This document shows, piece by piece, positions 5,377-6,014 of a DNA stretch of 6,014 nucleotides; position 1 is the stretch's first letter, and each line of letters starts with the position of its first letter. This DNA is from UBA1151 sp963579925 (GTDB lineage: Bacteria; Chloroflexota; Dehalococcoidia; Lucifugimonadales; Lucifugimonadaceae). The notes beneath the pieces were generated by a model that saw nothing but the letters and a program-made list of their open reading frames with translations, did no database searches and was not told the origin of the DNA. The position numbers were made by a program, and so were the translations under genes. The stretch spans positions 1 to 6,014 of the forward strand of contig CAUZJA010000173.1 of NCBI GenBank assembly GCA_963579925.1. Reading direction: 5' to 3'.

Positions 5377-5760
5377 TTGCGCGCGATTGCCCTCGCTACG
5401 CTAGCGACACTCTTCATCACCTGCGGAAACTTGGGTGATTTGCCCGTACGTAATGATCTAGATATCCCGGTTCTTCTTTCCTCAAGAGTGCTTGCCGTTC
5501 CTGTCGATAGGACGTATTACCCCGAAGAGGAATTCGCGGACGTGTTCAACCGAATGGTTTTACCTGGAGAGCAGACATTCGTGCCGTTTGCACCGTGGTT
5601 CGAGCTCGATAGCAAAGATGAGACCTGGCTGTACATCGGCGTCACGACGGTCGAGGGAGTACCCGTGATCGCACAAGGAATCCCGTATAACACTTTGAAA
5701 AGGGATGCTCCTATCCTCGTCATCAATATGAATTCGATCACCATTGAACAGATACCCTAG
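5377..5760 (+). CDS. Putative small lipoprotein, unrecognised
   Basis: The 127-residue frame starts with a hydrophobic run, RAIALATLATLFITC, ending in Cys16. This resembles a lipoprotein signal peptide, although Thr at -1 is unusual for a lipobox. The mature part begins GNLGDLPVRNDLDIPVLL and continues with strand-like stretches (VLPGEQTFVPF, TWLYIGVTT, GVPVIAQGIPY, PILVINMNSITIEQIP), which suggests a small beta-sandwich domain at the cell surface. I know no function for it. The TTG start at 5377 has no ribosome binding site. An ATG at 5355 is one base out of frame; removing one A from the AAAA at 5365-5368 would give MNTQIASLRAIALATL, a more natural signal peptide. The start is therefore uncertain. 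GC is near 50%. Confidence 0.55.
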   Translation: MRAIALATLATLFITCGNLGDLPVRNDLDIPVLLSSRVLAVPVDRTYYPEEEFADVFNRMVLPGEQTFVPFAPWFELDSKDETWLYIGVTTVEGVPVIAQGIPYNTLKRDAPILVINMNSITIEQIP

Positions 5761-6014
5761 GATGCCACCGATGACGCTGACAGTGAAAAATAATTCGATC
5801 TTCGTTTTCCGCCCACGCCCGTTGACAGCTTCCTGCCATCCACCCCTCGACAGATCCCGCGTTCTCTCAGAAACTCCAGTCAGAGGACACGTGCACAAGC
5901 CCTCGGCTCGAAGAAGTACGCAGACGCGCCAATACCCGGTGCGAGCCAATACTGATCCGCTCCGTTGCTGTTCCCCTCGCCCCTTGGGGGAGAGGGCCAG
6001 GGTGAGGGGTTGAT
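5761..6014. other. Non-coding end of the window
   Basis: No credible gene is seen. The plus-strand frame across this stretch is Arg/Pro/Thr-rich, has no ribosome binding site and runs into the terminal repeat; the opposing minus-strand frame overlaps the lipoprotein gene and also looks like a shadow. No intrinsic terminator for the lipoprotein gene was found. Confidence 0.5.
5973..6009. repeat. G/C-rich palindromic dispersed repeat
   Basis: CCCCTC (5973-5978) pairs with GAGGGG (6004-6009), and inside it CCCC (5980-5983) faces a G run (5986-5990) followed by AGAGGGCCAGGG. The pattern CCCCTCGCCCC-TT-GGGGGAGAGGG followed by GGGTGAGGGG is of a type found many times between genes in diverse bacteria. 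It may continue past the window edge. Confidence 0.6.

Noticed and set aside
5744..6013. 89-residue plus-strand frame at the right end
   Set aside because: It overlaps the lipoprotein stop region, has no ribosome binding site, is Arg/Pro-rich and translates into the palindromic repeat.

Overview
The window is a gene-dense, roughly 57-60% GC bacterial segment (my estimate by eye) that drops nearer 50% from about 4,920 to 5,770. It holds five recognisable enzyme genes, two small unrecognised genes and several intergenic repeats. An F420-type (deazaflavin) nitroreductase beside an MSMEG_1061-like PPOX flavoprotein, an orphan acetolactate-synthase-like TPP enzyme, a classical SDR and an unusual C-P-K-D peroxiredoxin-like protein suggest a free-living, F420-using bacterium. 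A Chloroflexota (SAR202/Dehalococcoidia-like) origin is my best guess and an actinobacterium is the main alternative. This is inferred from gene content and repeat style only; no rRNA or tRNA is present to decide it.

Layout. 1-577 (minus): a redoxin-family gene that runs off the left edge and is broken by one frameshift. 578-719: short divergent intergenic region. 720-2357 (plus): TPP-dependent enzyme with a strong ribosome binding site and a probable frameshift in its last codons. 2372-2435: convergent gap carrying copy A of a 39-bp repeat. 2436-3227 (minus): SDR oxidoreductase. 3228-3481: divergent region carrying copy B of that repeat, a decayed 38-bp tandem duplication and hairpins. 3482-3853 (plus): F420-type nitroreductase. 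3854-4040: a hairpin followed by a C-rich, G-poor tract. 4041-4669 (plus): PPOX-type flavoprotein, also frameshifted. 4670-5042: non-coding, with a MITE-like element and a nested palindrome. 5043-5294 and 5377-5760 (plus): a small putative membrane protein and a putative lipoprotein. 5761-6014: non-coding, ending in a G/C-rich palindromic repeat.

The enzymes look like a loose group for redox and small-molecule catabolism (C-C bond chemistry by TPP, NAD(P)-linked carbonyl/alcohol chemistry, F420- or flavin-linked reduction, peroxide/thiol chemistry). Alternating strands argue against a single operon; only the nitroreductase and PPOX genes lie in tandem, 187 nt apart.

The most useful observation for a reader is that two genes certainly, and a third probably, have their reading frame restored by adding one G/C base at a short G/C run. 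This looks like systematic base-calling or assembly error (or recent decay) and causes truncated gene calls. No defence system, CRISPR array, integrase or clearly new multi-gene system was found. The most unusual non-coding signal is the pair of 39-bp direct repeats bracketing the SDR gene.
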